Source of the DNA: Planctomycetales bacterium ZRK34
GTDB lineage: Bacteria > Planctomycetota > Phycisphaerae > Phycisphaerales > Zrk34
Reading direction: 5' to 3'
DNA: 64,000 nucleotides
NCBI GenBank assembly: GCA_014873095.1
Contig: CP050848.1
Location: 868,001 to 932,000 of the forward strand
Part shown: piece by piece, positions 1 to 8,756 of the stretch
How positions within the stretch are numbered: the first letter of the stretch is position 1
Layout of the letters: every line of letters starts with the position of its first letter
Program-made: the position numbers and the translations under genes
Notes under the pieces: model-generated
What the model was told of the DNA's origin: nothing
Database searches by the model: none
Seen by the model: only the letters and a program-made list of their open reading frames with translations

Positions 1-537
1 CGCCGCCAGCACGGCGAAGGCCGCCCCGGTCCACAAGGCGACCACGCTGTGCAGGTCGGTAAAGTGCAGCACGAAGAAGATCGTCACCGACGGCGCGATA
101 AACCCGAAGCTGCCCCAGATGCGGACGGTGTGATACGTCGGCGGGCGCTGGCCGCGACGGGCGATCTGCTCGAAGGTGCCGAAGGTCATGCCGTCGTTGA
201 GGCTGAACGTCGGCGTGTAGACGATGCTGAAAATCAACGACCAGACGATCAGCGCGGCAAATGAGTCGCACAGCGCCGTGGCCGCCAGGGCCGCGCCCGT
301 TGTGGCGAAACCGATTCGCAGCAACGCGCGGTGGCTGAAGTGACGGTCCGCCAGGTGGGTCACGAAAGTCGGCGTGATCATCACCGCCAGTCCATACACG
401 CCCAGCACCCACCCGATCTGCCAGTCGGCGAAGCCCAACTCGTGCATGTGCACGGGCATGTACGGCAGGTACGACCCAATGACCGCGTACAACAGAAAAT
501 ACTGCACTCTGAGCCAGCCGATTTCCATGGCCCGCAT
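1..537 (-). CDS. MFS transporter (nucleoside/sugar:H+ symporter-like), N-terminal part
   Basis: Inner-membrane secondary transporter. The frame is open to the left window edge, so only the first 179 residues are present. The translation begins MRAMEIGWLRVQYFLLYAVI and shows alternating hydrophobic segments with short charged loops, including an RHFSHRAL loop between helices 2 and 3 where major facilitator proteins carry their basic loop motif. The start at 537 and an in-frame ATG at 528 are both possible, because neither has a strong ribosome site. The closest family impression is the MFS_1_like / nucleoside:H+ symporter group. The substrate cannot be told. It is divergent from fapA, and 538-718 holds their shared upstream region. 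Confidence 0.75.
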   Translation of the reverse strand, partial: MRAMEIGWLRVQYFLLYAVIGSYLPYMPVHMHELGFADWQIGWVLGVYGLAVMITPTFVTHLADRHFSHRALLRIGFATTGAALAATALCDSFAALIVWSLIFSIVYTPTFSLNDGMTFGTFEQIARRGQRPPTYHTVRIWGSFGFIAPSVTIFFVLHFTDLHSVVALWTGAAFAVLAA

Positions 538-718
538 GATAGGCCGCCCCGAGGCCCGGCACGAACAATTGCAAGATTCTCCAGCTTGCCCAGAGCGCAC
601 CACGCTGGTGAATAATTTTCTCTGATCGCGGTTTAAAGCCCGTATTCCACATCAGGTTCACCGCCCGAAAAGCTATTTATATTCGATACTTGAGCTGACA
701 GAAATGTGAGGTGTCAGC

Positions 719-2197
719 ATGAGCACCACCCCAACCAAACCGACCACCAAAACCACCCCCCACCCCACCGTCTGCGCTCCGGCGATCGTTGTGACTCGTG
801 ATCGGCTGCGCGCCATGCTTCGCCTGCCGGCCTGCAGTCCGGTGAAGTTGGCGACCTTCGAGGCGCTGGTCAAACTCACCGAAGACCATGGCCTGGAAGT
901 CGACCCGACCGTCGAAGCGGTGCTGCGCGAGGTCGCGGTGCGCTTCGCCTCCCATCGCCGCGACATCAACGAGATGCTCGTCGAGGGCATCGCCCCGCGC
1001 CCCGGCCGACCGGGTCGAATCGAGTGGGCGCCTGAATATCACCCCGACCGAGACACCCGCCCGGAGGTTGGCGAGGACGAGGCGGTCAACTTCTACGAGC
1101 AGTGCCCTTTCAACGTCGTCGAGTGCGGCGTTCAAGTGGCCACGCTCCTGCCGCCTCGTCCGGGACGCCCGGGGCTCGATGTCTACGGCAAGCCCATTGC
1201 CGCCGAACTGCCCGACGCCTATCGCCTGGTCACCGACGGGTCGCTGAACATTCTCGACGACGGCCGCGTGATCACCGCCCAGCCCGGCCTGCTCGAGCAT
1301 TACGACGACCACCACCTGCGCGTCGTTCCCGTGCTGGAGGTTCCCGGCCACATTGACTTTTCCACCGGCAACATCCGCTTCGACGGATCCGTCTTCGTGC
1401 ATGGCGATATCCGCGACAACTTCCAGGTCGACTGCACCGGCAATCTGCAGGTCGACGGCGTGATCGAAGCGGCCGACATCCACTGCGGCGGAACCCTCCG
1501 CGCCACCGGCGGATTCGTCGGCAAGGAGACCGGCAGCGTGCATGTGGTCTCCGACGCCTGGGCGCGGTATCTGGATTCGGTCCACGGGCGCTTCGAAGGC
1601 CGCCTTGCCGTGACGCGTGAAATCCTCAACAGTGAATTGACCGTGCTCGGCGATCTGGCGCTGACCACCGGCGACACCAGCGGCGGCGCGATCATCGGCG
1701 GGTCGGTCATCGCCGGCCGCAGCGTGCAGGTGCACAACCTCGGCTCCGCTGCGGGCATCACCACCCAGATGCGCCTCGGCCATGTCAACGGACTCAGCGG
1801 CGCGCTGAACGACTACACCCACGACCTGATGCACGTCGACCAGCAGCTTGCCCGTTGCCGCCAGGCGCTGGTCGATGAAAACGACCCCGAGCGCCGGGCC
1901 GAGTTGGTGATGCGGCTGGATCATCTGGCCAGCTCGCGGACCCAGATCCTTCAAACGCGCGCCGCCCTGCGACGTCAGTTCGAAGCCGAATGCCATGTGC
2001 ATTTGAATGTCGATGGCGCGATTCACGGCGGGGTGCGGTTGGATCTGCCGTGCTGCAGGGTTGAAATCCTCAAAACCATCGCCGGCCCGCTGCGCATCCT
2101 CCGCCGTCCCGATGGCAAGCCACGCTTCGAAAACACCGCCGGCGAAGAGTTGGAGGTCGCCGACCGTATCCGCGTGATCGAAACCGATACGTGGTAA
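719..2197 (+). CDS. fapA: FapA family protein (DUF342, beta-helix)
   Basis: A 492-residue protein of the FapA (flagellar assembly protein A, DUF342) family. The core, roughly residues 205-330, has the family's repeating beta-helix pattern, with FSTGNIRFDGSVFVHGD near residue 212 followed by NLQVDGVIEAADIHCGGTL. A helical segment around residues 365-425 (DLMHVDQQLARCRQALVDEN) resembles the coiled-coil insertion of the family. The ATG at 719 follows GAGGTG at a good distance. The family is linked to motility and c-di-GMP-related control in some bacteria, but its exact role is not settled. It is not contiguous with the flagellar cluster starting at 5.5 kb. Confidence 0.85.
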   Translation: MSTTPTKPTTKTTPHPTVCAPAIVVTRDRLRAMLRLPACSPVKLATFEALVKLTEDHGLEVDPTVEAVLREVAVRFASHRRDINEMLVEGIAPRPGRPGRIEWAPEYHPDRDTRPEVGEDEAVNFYEQCPFNVVECGVQVATLLPPRPGRPGLDVYGKPIAAELPDAYRLVTDGSLNILDDGRVITAQPGLLEHYDDHHLRVVPVLEVPGHIDFSTGNIRFDGSVFVHGDIRDNFQVDCTGNLQVDGVIEAADIHCGGTLRATGGFVGKETGSVHVVSDAWARYLDSVHGRFEGRLAVTREILNSELTVLGDLALTTGDTSGGAIIGGSVIAGRSVQVHNLGSAAGITTQMRLGHVNGLSGALNDYTHDLMHVDQQLARCRQALVDENDPERRAELVMRLDHLASSRTQILQTRAALRRQFEAECHVHLNVDGAIHGGVRLDLPCCRVEILKTIAGPLRILRRPDGKPRFENTAGEELEVADRIRVIETDTW

Positions 2198-2372
2198 TGC
2201 CCGGATTTGTGAAGTACTCCGCCGTCAGAAGTTCGCCGACATCACGGTCATGGCCTTGCTGATCGGCGTTCAACGTCCATGCAAATAACCTTCCGATGGT
2301 TTACACGGAAGCGCTTCACGCAGTTTGTGACTGCGACCGCCGCGCTGCCGAACTCCCTCGAAAGGAAAAACC

Positions 2373-2630
2373 ATGCGACGCATCTTCTGCATTGCGCTGA
2401 CCGGTCTGATGCTGCTGAGCCCCGTGGCGATCAGCGGCTGCGACAAGAAGATCGCCGAAGAAAAGGAAGTCGAGGTCGACGACGGACAGGTTGAAACGAC
2501 CACCAAGACCGTCGAGCAGACCCCCGAAGGCGACATCAAAGTCAAGGAAAAGACAACCACCGAAACCCCCAGCGGCGAGGTGATCAAACAGGAGATCGAA
2601 ACCGAAACCAAGCCCGTGGAAGAAAATTGA
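2373..2630 (+). CDS. small lipoprotein, acidic/threonine-rich
   Basis: An 85-residue secreted lipoprotein candidate. The N-terminus is a short basic start, a hydrophobic stretch (IALTGLMLLSPVAI) and a lipobox ending SGC, so Cys23 would be lipid-modified. The mature part is a low-complexity run of Glu, Lys and Thr (VETTTKTVEQTPEGDIKVKE) with no recognisable domain. AAAGGA lies just upstream of the start. 2198-2372 shows no other gene. Its function is unknown; it may be a periplasmic spacer or a divalent-metal-binding peptide, but nothing in the sequence decides this. Confidence 0.75.
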   Translation: MRRIFCIALTGLMLLSPVAISGCDKKIAEEKEVEVDDGQVETTTKTVEQTPEGDIKVKEKTTTETPSGEVIKQEIETETKPVEEN

Positions 2631-2726
2631 TCGGGCACAACTCACGGACGACTTGCCCGCGCTTCGCTTCACGGTCCGATTGGCGTTATCATCCCGCGTT
2701 TGACCGAAAAACTGTGGGAGCTGACC

Positions 2727-3455
2727 GTGTACCTGTTTCCAGCGATTGATCTGCGCAGCGGGCAAGTCGTCCGCCTTCTCAAAGGCGAATACGCCGAGCA
2801 AACCACCTACGGCGATGATCCCCTGGCCCAGGCGAAAGTCTTCGCCGATGCCGGGGCGACCTGGCTGCACGTTGTCGATCTCGACGGCGCCCGCAGCGGC
2901 AAGCCTGAGCATCTCCAGGTCATCGAAAAGATCTGTCAGTTGACCGGCCTGCGTGTGGAAGTTGGCGGCGGCATCCGCAATCAGGACACGATCCGCCAGT
3001 ACATCGAAGCCGGCGTCAACCGCGTGATCCTCGGCACCGCAGCCCTGCAGAATTGGGACTGGTTCGACGAGTTGGCCCATACCCCGACGCTCGCCAACAA
3101 GCTCGTGCTCGGCCTCGACGCCCGCAAGGGCAAGCTCGCCATCGCCGGGTGGGAACAGCAACTCGAGTTGACCGCTCTCGAAGTCGCCCAGCGCGTCAGC
3201 GACTGGCCGCTGGCGGCGATCGTGTTCACCGACATCGCCACCGACGGAACCCTCGCCGGGCCCAACGTCGAATCGACCCGTGAAATCGCCGAGGCAACGA
3301 AGATTCCCGTCGTCTCGTCCGGCGGCGTCGGCAACCTCGACCACCTGCGCGTGCTACGCGACCTGCCGATTCAGGGCGCGATCGTCGGCCGGGCGCTCTA
3401 CGAAGGCACGATGACTATCGACCAGGCCCTTGACGTGCTCGAACGCGGGGCCTGA
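2727..3455 (+). CDS. hisA: HisA, phosphoribosylformimino-AICAR ribotide isomerase
   Basis: Histidine biosynthesis enzyme that isomerises ProFAR to PRFAR on a TIM barrel. The start chosen is GTG at 2727, preceded by GGGAG, and gives MYLFPAIDLRSGQVVRLLKG, the normal HisA N-terminus. A TTG 27 bases upstream is also in frame but lacks support. Asp8 (PAIDL) and Asp131 (GLDARKG) match the catalytic acid/base pair. Phosphate-binding glycines appear as VGGGIRN and SSGGVGN. The length of 242 residues is normal. No other his genes lie nearby. The gene ends 4 bp before the convergent gene. Confidence 0.95.
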   Translation: MYLFPAIDLRSGQVVRLLKGEYAEQTTYGDDPLAQAKVFADAGATWLHVVDLDGARSGKPEHLQVIEKICQLTGLRVEVGGGIRNQDTIRQYIEAGVNRVILGTAALQNWDWFDELAHTPTLANKLVLGLDARKGKLAIAGWEQQLELTALEVAQRVSDWPLAAIVFTDIATDGTLAGPNVESTREIAEATKIPVVSSGGVGNLDHLRVLRDLPIQGAIVGRALYEGTMTIDQALDVLERGA

Positions 3456-3459
3456 CCGC

Positions 3460-5484
3460 TCATTTCAAATCGATCACCACGACTTCGTGCAGGTCCAGCG
3501 TCGGCACGTGCACTGCGCCATCGGCGTCGACCGTCAGCTTCTGGCCGCTGACCCCGAGATGAGCGGCTTTGACCTTGCCGTCGCGCAGACGAATGACGAG
3601 GTTCTTCGCCGGCACCAGCGGCGCTCCGCAGGCGCGTCGTTGCTTGCCGTCTTCCTCGTCGGCGACCATCGGGCGCACTTCAACCGACGGGCGATCCACA
3701 CCGCGGAAGCCTCCGTCGCCGCCGGGCGCCATGTGCGAAACGTTCAGCAACTGCACCCACCGCTGCGAAGCATCATTCGGGTTCTCAAACACGTGCGCCG
3801 AAACTGACGGCGGCGCCTCGACACTCAGCGTGCGGCTCGACGCCGGGATCAACTTGCTCAACGACTTCGCCGCGGTGGCATCATGCTCGCGGGCATAGAT
3901 CATCCCGGGGTCCGCCGGGCAATGCGTGACCTTGCCCTGGCCGACATCAACAGACGCGGGCTTGCTCACGTCGATGCCGAATTCACTTTGCAACGAGGGC
4001 GTGTCCAGCATGCGCCCCCACTCGTCCATCACGCCAGTCGGCCCGGTCGTGATCAACTCTCCGCCCTGCTTGACCCACCCCTTGATCATGCCAATCGACT
4101 TCGCCGACAGCGCCGCCGTCCCCGGAAGAATCAGCGTGCGATAGGCCGACAGTGATTTGGCGTCGAGTTGATTGTCGAACACGAACTCAAACGGCACATG
4201 CTCGGCGTCCAGCGCCATCCACGTGCCGATCAATCCGTCGCGGTAGTCACCGCCCGGCATCGGCGAATCGGGTGCATACCCCGCAAAATCGTGTGTGTTC
4301 TGCGAGCACAGCACCGCCACGTCCGCCAGATGCTTGCGGCTGAAATACCGCTCGCGCTTGGCGACCTGCTCGTGAATCTCCGCGGTGAACTCGGCCGGCC
4401 CGGCCAGATCGCTGTGCCACGAAGTAATGCCGAACGAAAGCCCCGCGAGGATGTGCGTGAGCGTTTCCAGACGATACCAGTCGAAGTCTTTGACGTTGCC
4501 GCAGGCGGCGCTCATCTGCCCGGTGCGCCACAGGTCCGTCTGCATCGGATTGATGTCGCGCCCGATGCGGCACTTGAACCCGAGCATCATCCACTTCTCG
4601 GAAAACCGGCCGGTGTACCCGTGTTGCGACACGCCGAAGTCGTCGATGCGCCACATCGGAATCGCCGTCTCCCATCCCTTGCGGGCGAACGGCCAGATGT
4701 TGTAGTTGAACGTGCAACTGATCTTCGGGTTGACTGAGTGAATTTCCTTCTGGAAGTAGCGGGCGGTTTTCAGCAGACGCTGGTTGCGCCAGCGGACCCA
4801 CCGCTTGAAGGTCATGTCCGTCCAGTCGACTTTGGTCGGCAGATCGAGGCCGGTGTCTTGCTTAAATGCTTTGCGGCAGTCATCACACACGCAGCCGACC
4901 TGCTGCCGGTTCGGCAGACCGTTGAAATAAAACCCGTCGAAGAACAACCCGTCAAGATCAAATTGCGCGACCTGTTTCAACAGCTTGGCGTGCTGCTGAA
5001 TATACGGCGAGCTGACCACGCACATGCCCACAGCCTCGCGACCCGAACCGGACAGGTCCGTCAGAAACTTCATCTTCCACTGCGGGTATTTCTTAGACAG
5101 CTCAAACTGATCGACCGAGCGGCGCACGTCCTGTATGTTGAACACGACCCAGCACAGCGGCGAGATGTCGCGGGCATTCAGCTTCGACAACACCGTCGGC
5201 AGATAGTCCGGCGTCATGCGCGCATGCGGCGGCGCATCATCGGTCGGAAAGAACACCTGCCCATTGCCGAGCATCGCCCCGAGCGTGACGCTGTTGGCCT
5301 TTTCATCGACCAGTTGCTGAACATACTTGTCGGCATCGCTGAACGGCGGACGGCGCTCGATGCCGCGCAAGCGATCGCGCGGCGGGATCGTCGACTGCGC
5401 CATCGCAGCGCCGCCGGCAAAGCTCATCGACCACACAAAAAACAGGGCGAATACAAGACAAAAACGACACGAAACAGCAACCAT
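3460..5484 (-). CDS. secreted glycosyl-hydrolase-like protein (GHL6/beta-galactosidase-trimerisation type)
   Basis: A 674-residue exported protein with a signal peptide over residues 1-29 (ending GAAMAQS). The N-terminal half looks like a TIM-barrel hypothetical glycosyl hydrolase (GHL6 group): a barrel-like DLDGLFFDGFYFNGLP, then a CVCDDCRKAF zinc-like cysteine cluster often seen in these proteins. Residues about 370-520 (LADVAVLCSQNTHDFAGYAP, TLILPGTAALS) resemble the class-I glutaminase-like trimerisation domain of GH42 beta-galactosidases. GAGGTG precedes the ATG. It probably acts on a plant or algal glycan in the periplasm, with the substrate unknown. The family match is by eye only. Confidence 0.7.
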   Translation of the reverse strand: MVAVSCRFCLVFALFFVWSMSFAGGAAMAQSTIPPRDRLRGIERRPPFSDADKYVQQLVDEKANSVTLGAMLGNGQVFFPTDDAPPHARMTPDYLPTVLSKLNARDISPLCWVVFNIQDVRRSVDQFELSKKYPQWKMKFLTDLSGSGREAVGMCVVSSPYIQQHAKLLKQVAQFDLDGLFFDGFYFNGLPNRQQVGCVCDDCRKAFKQDTGLDLPTKVDWTDMTFKRWVRWRNQRLLKTARYFQKEIHSVNPKISCTFNYNIWPFARKGWETAIPMWRIDDFGVSQHGYTGRFSEKWMMLGFKCRIGRDINPMQTDLWRTGQMSAACGNVKDFDWYRLETLTHILAGLSFGITSWHSDLAGPAEFTAEIHEQVAKRERYFSRKHLADVAVLCSQNTHDFAGYAPDSPMPGGDYRDGLIGTWMALDAEHVPFEFVFDNQLDAKSLSAYRTLILPGTAALSAKSIGMIKGWVKQGGELITTGPTGVMDEWGRMLDTPSLQSEFGIDVSKPASVDVGQGKVTHCPADPGMIYAREHDATAAKSLSKLIPASSRTLSVEAPPSVSAHVFENPNDASQRWVQLLNVSHMAPGGDGGFRGVDRPSVEVRPMVADEEDGKQRRACGAPLVPAKNLVIRLRDGKVKAAHLGVSGQKLTVDADGAVHVPTLDLHEVVVIDLK

Positions 5485-5549
5485 GGCGGCACCTCATCGG
5501 GGGTAAACTACCCGCCCAACGCCGCCGCTGTTCAACCCATTGCATCAAC

Positions 5550-5747
5550 TCACGTGGGGGGCACGAGTCGGCGCAGGCTGCGGCCGTACTCGACGGCGCG
5601 TTCGATGACCTGCTCCATCGATTCGCTGACGATGATGTGGTCGCCGTTGATCAGCGTGATGGTGGTGTCCGGCAGCGCCTCGATGGTGCGGATCAACTCC
5701 GCGTTGACCACAAAAGCCTGGCCGTTGAGTCGTGTGACCTTGATCAT
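5550..5747 (-). CDS. flbD: FlbD family flagellar protein
   Basis: A 65-residue protein starting MIKVTRLNGQAFVVNAELI, which is the signature of the FlbD/SwrD family of small flagellar-operon proteins. The core TIEALPDTTITLINGDHIIV also fits. In Bacillus the homologue SwrD raises flagellar motor power. It is the last gene of the flagellar run, 58 bp downstream of flgE with a palindrome in the gap. No Shine-Dalgarno is visible before the ATG, so translation may be coupled or the palindrome may affect it. Confidence 0.9.
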   Translation of the reverse strand: MIKVTRLNGQAFVVNAELIRTIEALPDTTITLINGDHIIVSESMEQVIERAVEYGRSLRRLVPPT

Positions 5748-5765
5748 GGATGCATCATCCGAAGG

Positions 5766-5793
5766 AGGCGGAGGGATTTAAATCCCCCCGCCT
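5766..5793. repeat. 14-bp-arm palindrome between flgE and flbD
   Basis: The arms at 5766-5779 and 5780-5793 abut with no loop (AGGCGGAGGGATTT against AAATCCCCCCGCCT) and carry one mismatch. As flgE-flbD transcript it would form a strong hairpin immediately before flbD, without a following U-run. It could be a partial terminator, an RNA processing site or a protein operator. Confidence 0.7.
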
Positions 5794-5805
5794 TGTGTGA
5801 ACGAA

Positions 5806-7509
5806 TTACCGCGCGATCGCCAGCAACTGCTGAATCAACTCGTCGCTGGTGGTGATCACACGCGAGCTGGCGGAAAAGCCCGTGGTGGTGTTGATGAGGT
5901 TGACGAACTCGGCGGACAGGTCGACGTTGGACAACTCAAGCGCGCCGGAGATGACACGGGCCGAGCCGAAGGTCTGCGGCTGCACATCGACGGCGAGACC
6001 GCTGTTGGGCCCGGCCTGGTAGAGGTTGTTGCCGGCATCGACGAGGCCTTCGGGGTTGGTGAACGTCGCCAGGGCGACCATGCCGAGGCTGCGCGTCAGG
6101 CCGTTGGTGAAGGATCCGCTGATGGTGCCATCCTGCCCGATGCTGAATGACGACAGCGTGCCGATGGGCGAGCCGTCCTGGTAGACGGCGGCGAGCGTGC
6201 TGGAAGTATCGGTCAACGCGCTGAGCTCTTCGGTGCCGGAGGAGAAGTTGAGGGTGACGGTCAGCGGATCAATCGCGCCGGTGGCGGTGCGGTCGATCTG
6301 AATCTGGCTGTTGGACACGTCGATCAACTCGCCGGAGGTGTTGAAGTCGAGCGTGCCGGTGCCGAGTGCGACGGCGACGTCGGTGTCGTCGACGGATTCG
6401 GCGTAGTAGCGCCACTGCGTGCCGGTGGTGCCCTTGGAAACCAGCGACATGGACACGTCGACGGTCAGCGGCGTGCCGAGCGAGTCGTAGACGGCCAGGG
6501 AGGTACGAACGGACTCGCCGACGGAATCCTGGTTCTTGGTGAAGATGAACGGCTGCTGCACGGCGCCGTTGGTGAACAGGTCGGCGGTCTGGAGGTTGAC
6601 GTCGTTGATGGTGCCGAAGTTGCCGTCGATGATCAACTCGCCGGAAGCGCCGATGGTGACGCCGGCGCCTTCGACGCTGGTGTTGATGCCGAGCACGTCT
6701 TCGACGAAGGCGCGGAGATCGTCGAAGGTGGTGCCGTTGGCATCGGCGCCGGTGGTATTGACGGCGCCGACTTCGAACTTGAAGGTGCCCAGGCTCTTGC
6801 CGCCCTTCTCAGCGCCCTGGATGGTGATGACATCGCCGGCGCTGAACAGCGGATTGATGCCGTCGGAGCTGAGGTTGGTCAGCGTGGTGGCGGCGGTGGC
6901 GGCCGCGGCGGAACCCAGATCGGTCAGAGCCTGGGTGGTGGTGTTGGAACCAACGGTAGCGAGGGTGCCGGAGGCGTTGAGGTTGCCGGCGAAGTCGACG
7001 TTGCGGGTGGCTTCAGCGACGGTGAGCGTGCCCAGGGGGATGTTGATGTCACCGAGAATGCCCGGGACGATGTTGAAGTTTTCATCGACGCCGTAGCCCT
7101 GCACGATGCCGCCTTCGGGCGAGACGAGATTCTTCTCGGCATCCAGGTCGAAGGTGCCGGCCCGGGTGTAGTACGGGCCGTCGAGCTGGCGGAGGATGAA
7201 AAAGCCGTTGCCTTCCAGCGCGAGGTCGGTGTTGACGCCGGTGGGCTGGATGGACCCGTTGGTGAAGTTGCGCTGGGTGCCGGAGAAGCTGACGCCGAGC
7301 CCGATCGACAGCGGGTTGGTGCCGCCGGTCACGCCGTCGGGCGCGGTGCCGAGCGAGAGGTTGTTGGTGAGCTGGCTCTGAAACAGCGCCCGGCTGCCCT
7401 TGAAGCCGAAGGTATTGACGTTGGTGATGTTGTTGCCGATGACGTCCAGCGATTTGGTGTGGACGTCCATGCCGGTGAGCCCGGTGAACAGCGCAGTGGT
7501 CAGTGACAT
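5806..7509 (-). CDS. flgE: FlgE, flagellar hook protein
   Basis: Structural subunit of the flagellar hook, exported by the flagellar type III system. The N-terminus MSLTTALFTGLTGMDVHTKS and NNITNVNTFGFKGSRA are the conserved rod/hook D0-D1 motif. The C-terminus (ELSNVDLSAEFVNLINTTTG) is the partner helix, and both pack in the hook core. At 567 residues it is longer than the Salmonella protein because of a variable Thr/Ala/Gly-rich middle domain. It is followed by flbD and preceded by a hook-operon protein and flgD, an order usual for hook operons. Confidence 0.95.
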   Translation of the reverse strand: MSLTTALFTGLTGMDVHTKSLDVIGNNITNVNTFGFKGSRALFQSQLTNNLSLGTAPDGVTGGTNPLSIGLGVSFSGTQRNFTNGSIQPTGVNTDLALEGNGFFILRQLDGPYYTRAGTFDLDAEKNLVSPEGGIVQGYGVDENFNIVPGILGDINIPLGTLTVAEATRNVDFAGNLNASGTLATVGSNTTTQALTDLGSAAAATAATTLTNLSSDGINPLFSAGDVITIQGAEKGGKSLGTFKFEVGAVNTTGADANGTTFDDLRAFVEDVLGINTSVEGAGVTIGASGELIIDGNFGTINDVNLQTADLFTNGAVQQPFIFTKNQDSVGESVRTSLAVYDSLGTPLTVDVSMSLVSKGTTGTQWRYYAESVDDTDVAVALGTGTLDFNTSGELIDVSNSQIQIDRTATGAIDPLTVTLNFSSGTEELSALTDTSSTLAAVYQDGSPIGTLSSFSIGQDGTISGSFTNGLTRSLGMVALATFTNPEGLVDAGNNLYQAGPNSGLAVDVQPQTFGSARVISGALELSNVDLSAEFVNLINTTTGFSASSRVITTSDELIQQLLAIAR

Positions 7510-7598
7510 ATCAAGGCCTCCGTGTGTGGGCGGCGTCAGTCGTTCGGCCGCCCCAGGCCTCCCCGAGTCGCGGGGTCCAGCCTGGTGGGGTTAGGGGT

Positions 7599-8066
7599 TC
7601 AAAGGAAGATTCGATTGTTCGACGGCGTCGATTCGTCGGCGCCGGTTGTTTTCGCATCGACCATCACGGCCGAATCAATCTGGGTGATCACGCCGTCCCG
7701 CATGCGTTCGCCGGTCAGCGCGGTGACCACGGTGCGGTTGGGGATGTTCACGACGAGCCCGAGTGAATCCATCATCATCAGCGTGTCACGCGAGCCCTTG
7801 GCTTCGGCGCGATCGGCGGCGTCGGCCAGGGCCTGCTGCTGGGTCTGGGTCAGCGTCACGCCCTGCTGTTGCAGTCGCTGCTGTGCGTGCTGCGAGAACT
7901 TCAGCGGCTCGCTGCACGAACCGGCCGGCTTCTGGCCCACCGATTCGAGCACCTCCGCGAAACTCTGCTGGTTCAGCGGCTTGTTCGGAGCGCGAACCGG
8001 CGCCGGCGAGCCGACCGGCCGAACAGAAGGCTCCAGCAATCGCAGCAGTTGTTGTGAATCCGACAT
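7599..8066 (-). CDS. flagellar operon protein (TIGR02530-like)
   Basis: A 155-residue protein matching the small flagellar operon family usually found between flgD and flgE. Diagnostic segments are LKFSQHAQQRLQQQGVTL, a helical ALADAADRAEAKGSRD, and MMMDSLGLVVNIPNRTVVTA followed by ITQIDSAVMV. The first 45 residues are proline-rich and variable. The family's role in hook assembly is not established. It sits 89 bp from flgE and 15 bp from flgD. Confidence 0.85.
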   Translation of the reverse strand: MSDSQQLLRLLEPSVRPVGSPAPVRAPNKPLNQQSFAEVLESVGQKPAGSCSEPLKFSQHAQQRLQQQGVTLTQTQQQALADAADRAEAKGSRDTLMMMDSLGLVVNIPNRTVVTALTGERMRDGVITQIDSAVMVDAKTTGADESTPSNNRIFL

Positions 8067-8081
8067 CGCCGGTTGCTCCGT

Positions 8082-8732
8082 TTACTGGTTGCCGTCGGTG
8101 AAGCGGGTGATGTTCGTGGCAGGCACCGCGAAACCGGTGTCCAGTTCGACCATCAGTTCGTCGTCTTCCAACGACACGCCGGTGACGATGCCTGAGCGTG
8201 TCTCACCATCGGCATCAGTCCCCTCGACGCCGCGACCGATCAGGTCGTTGGAGTTCAGCACGAGCATGCTCGTCAGCAGCGACTGGGTCACCTGCGAGTC
8301 GTAATCGCTCAGGTCGTAAACTTCGCTGACGCTGTCAGCCGGCACGCGGGCGCCGGTGGCGCTGCCATCGTTGACCACAAGGATCGGCTCGCCGTCTTCG
8401 ATGCGCATCGATTCGACGATGCCGGACACGTCGTTGAAGTCTTCATCCTTGCCGACGACGTACTGGCCGATCATGCGGCTGGCCGACGAAACCGAATTCT
8501 GCGAGACCAGGCTTTCGAGCTGGCTCTGAAGCTGGGTCTGGGATTCGATGTTGCGAATGCTCGAAAGCTGCTCGAGCACCTTGGTCGAGTCCGACGGATT
8601 CAGCGGGTCTTGATTCTGCAGCTCGGTGATGAGCACTTTCAGAAACTCTTCGCTGTCCATTTCCGCGAAGCGGTTGACGCTCGAACTGGCCGAGGCGCTC
8701 GACGTGGTGCTGTCAACGGCTGATGTTGGCAT
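8082..8732 (-). CDS. flgD: FlgD, hook-capping protein
   Basis: Scaffold protein that caps the growing hook so that FlgE subunits can be added. Residues 24-75 hold the FlgD N-terminal block: MDSEEFLKVLITELQNQDPL, then NPSDSTKVLEQLSSI. The rest is beta-rich, as in the FlgD tudor/Fn3 region (ARMIGQYVVGKD-like, VVNDGSATGARVPADSVSEV). AAGGAG precedes the start at good spacing. It lies between fliK, which sets hook length, and the small hook-operon protein. Confidence 0.92.
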   Translation of the reverse strand: MPTSAVDSTTSSASASSSVNRFAEMDSEEFLKVLITELQNQDPLNPSDSTKVLEQLSSIRNIESQTQLQSQLESLVSQNSVSSASRMIGQYVVGKDEDFNDVSGIVESMRIEDGEPILVVNDGSATGARVPADSVSEVYDLSDYDSQVTQSLLTSMLVLNSNDLIGRGVEGTDADGETRSGIVTGVSLEDDELMVELDTGFAVPATNITRFTDGNQ

Positions 8733-8756
8733 GAAATCTGCTCCTTGCCCGGGGGT

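Noticed and set aside
677-2026. 449-codon minus-strand frame opposite fapA
   Set aside because: FapA matches a real family with a good ribosome site; the antisense frame has no family features.
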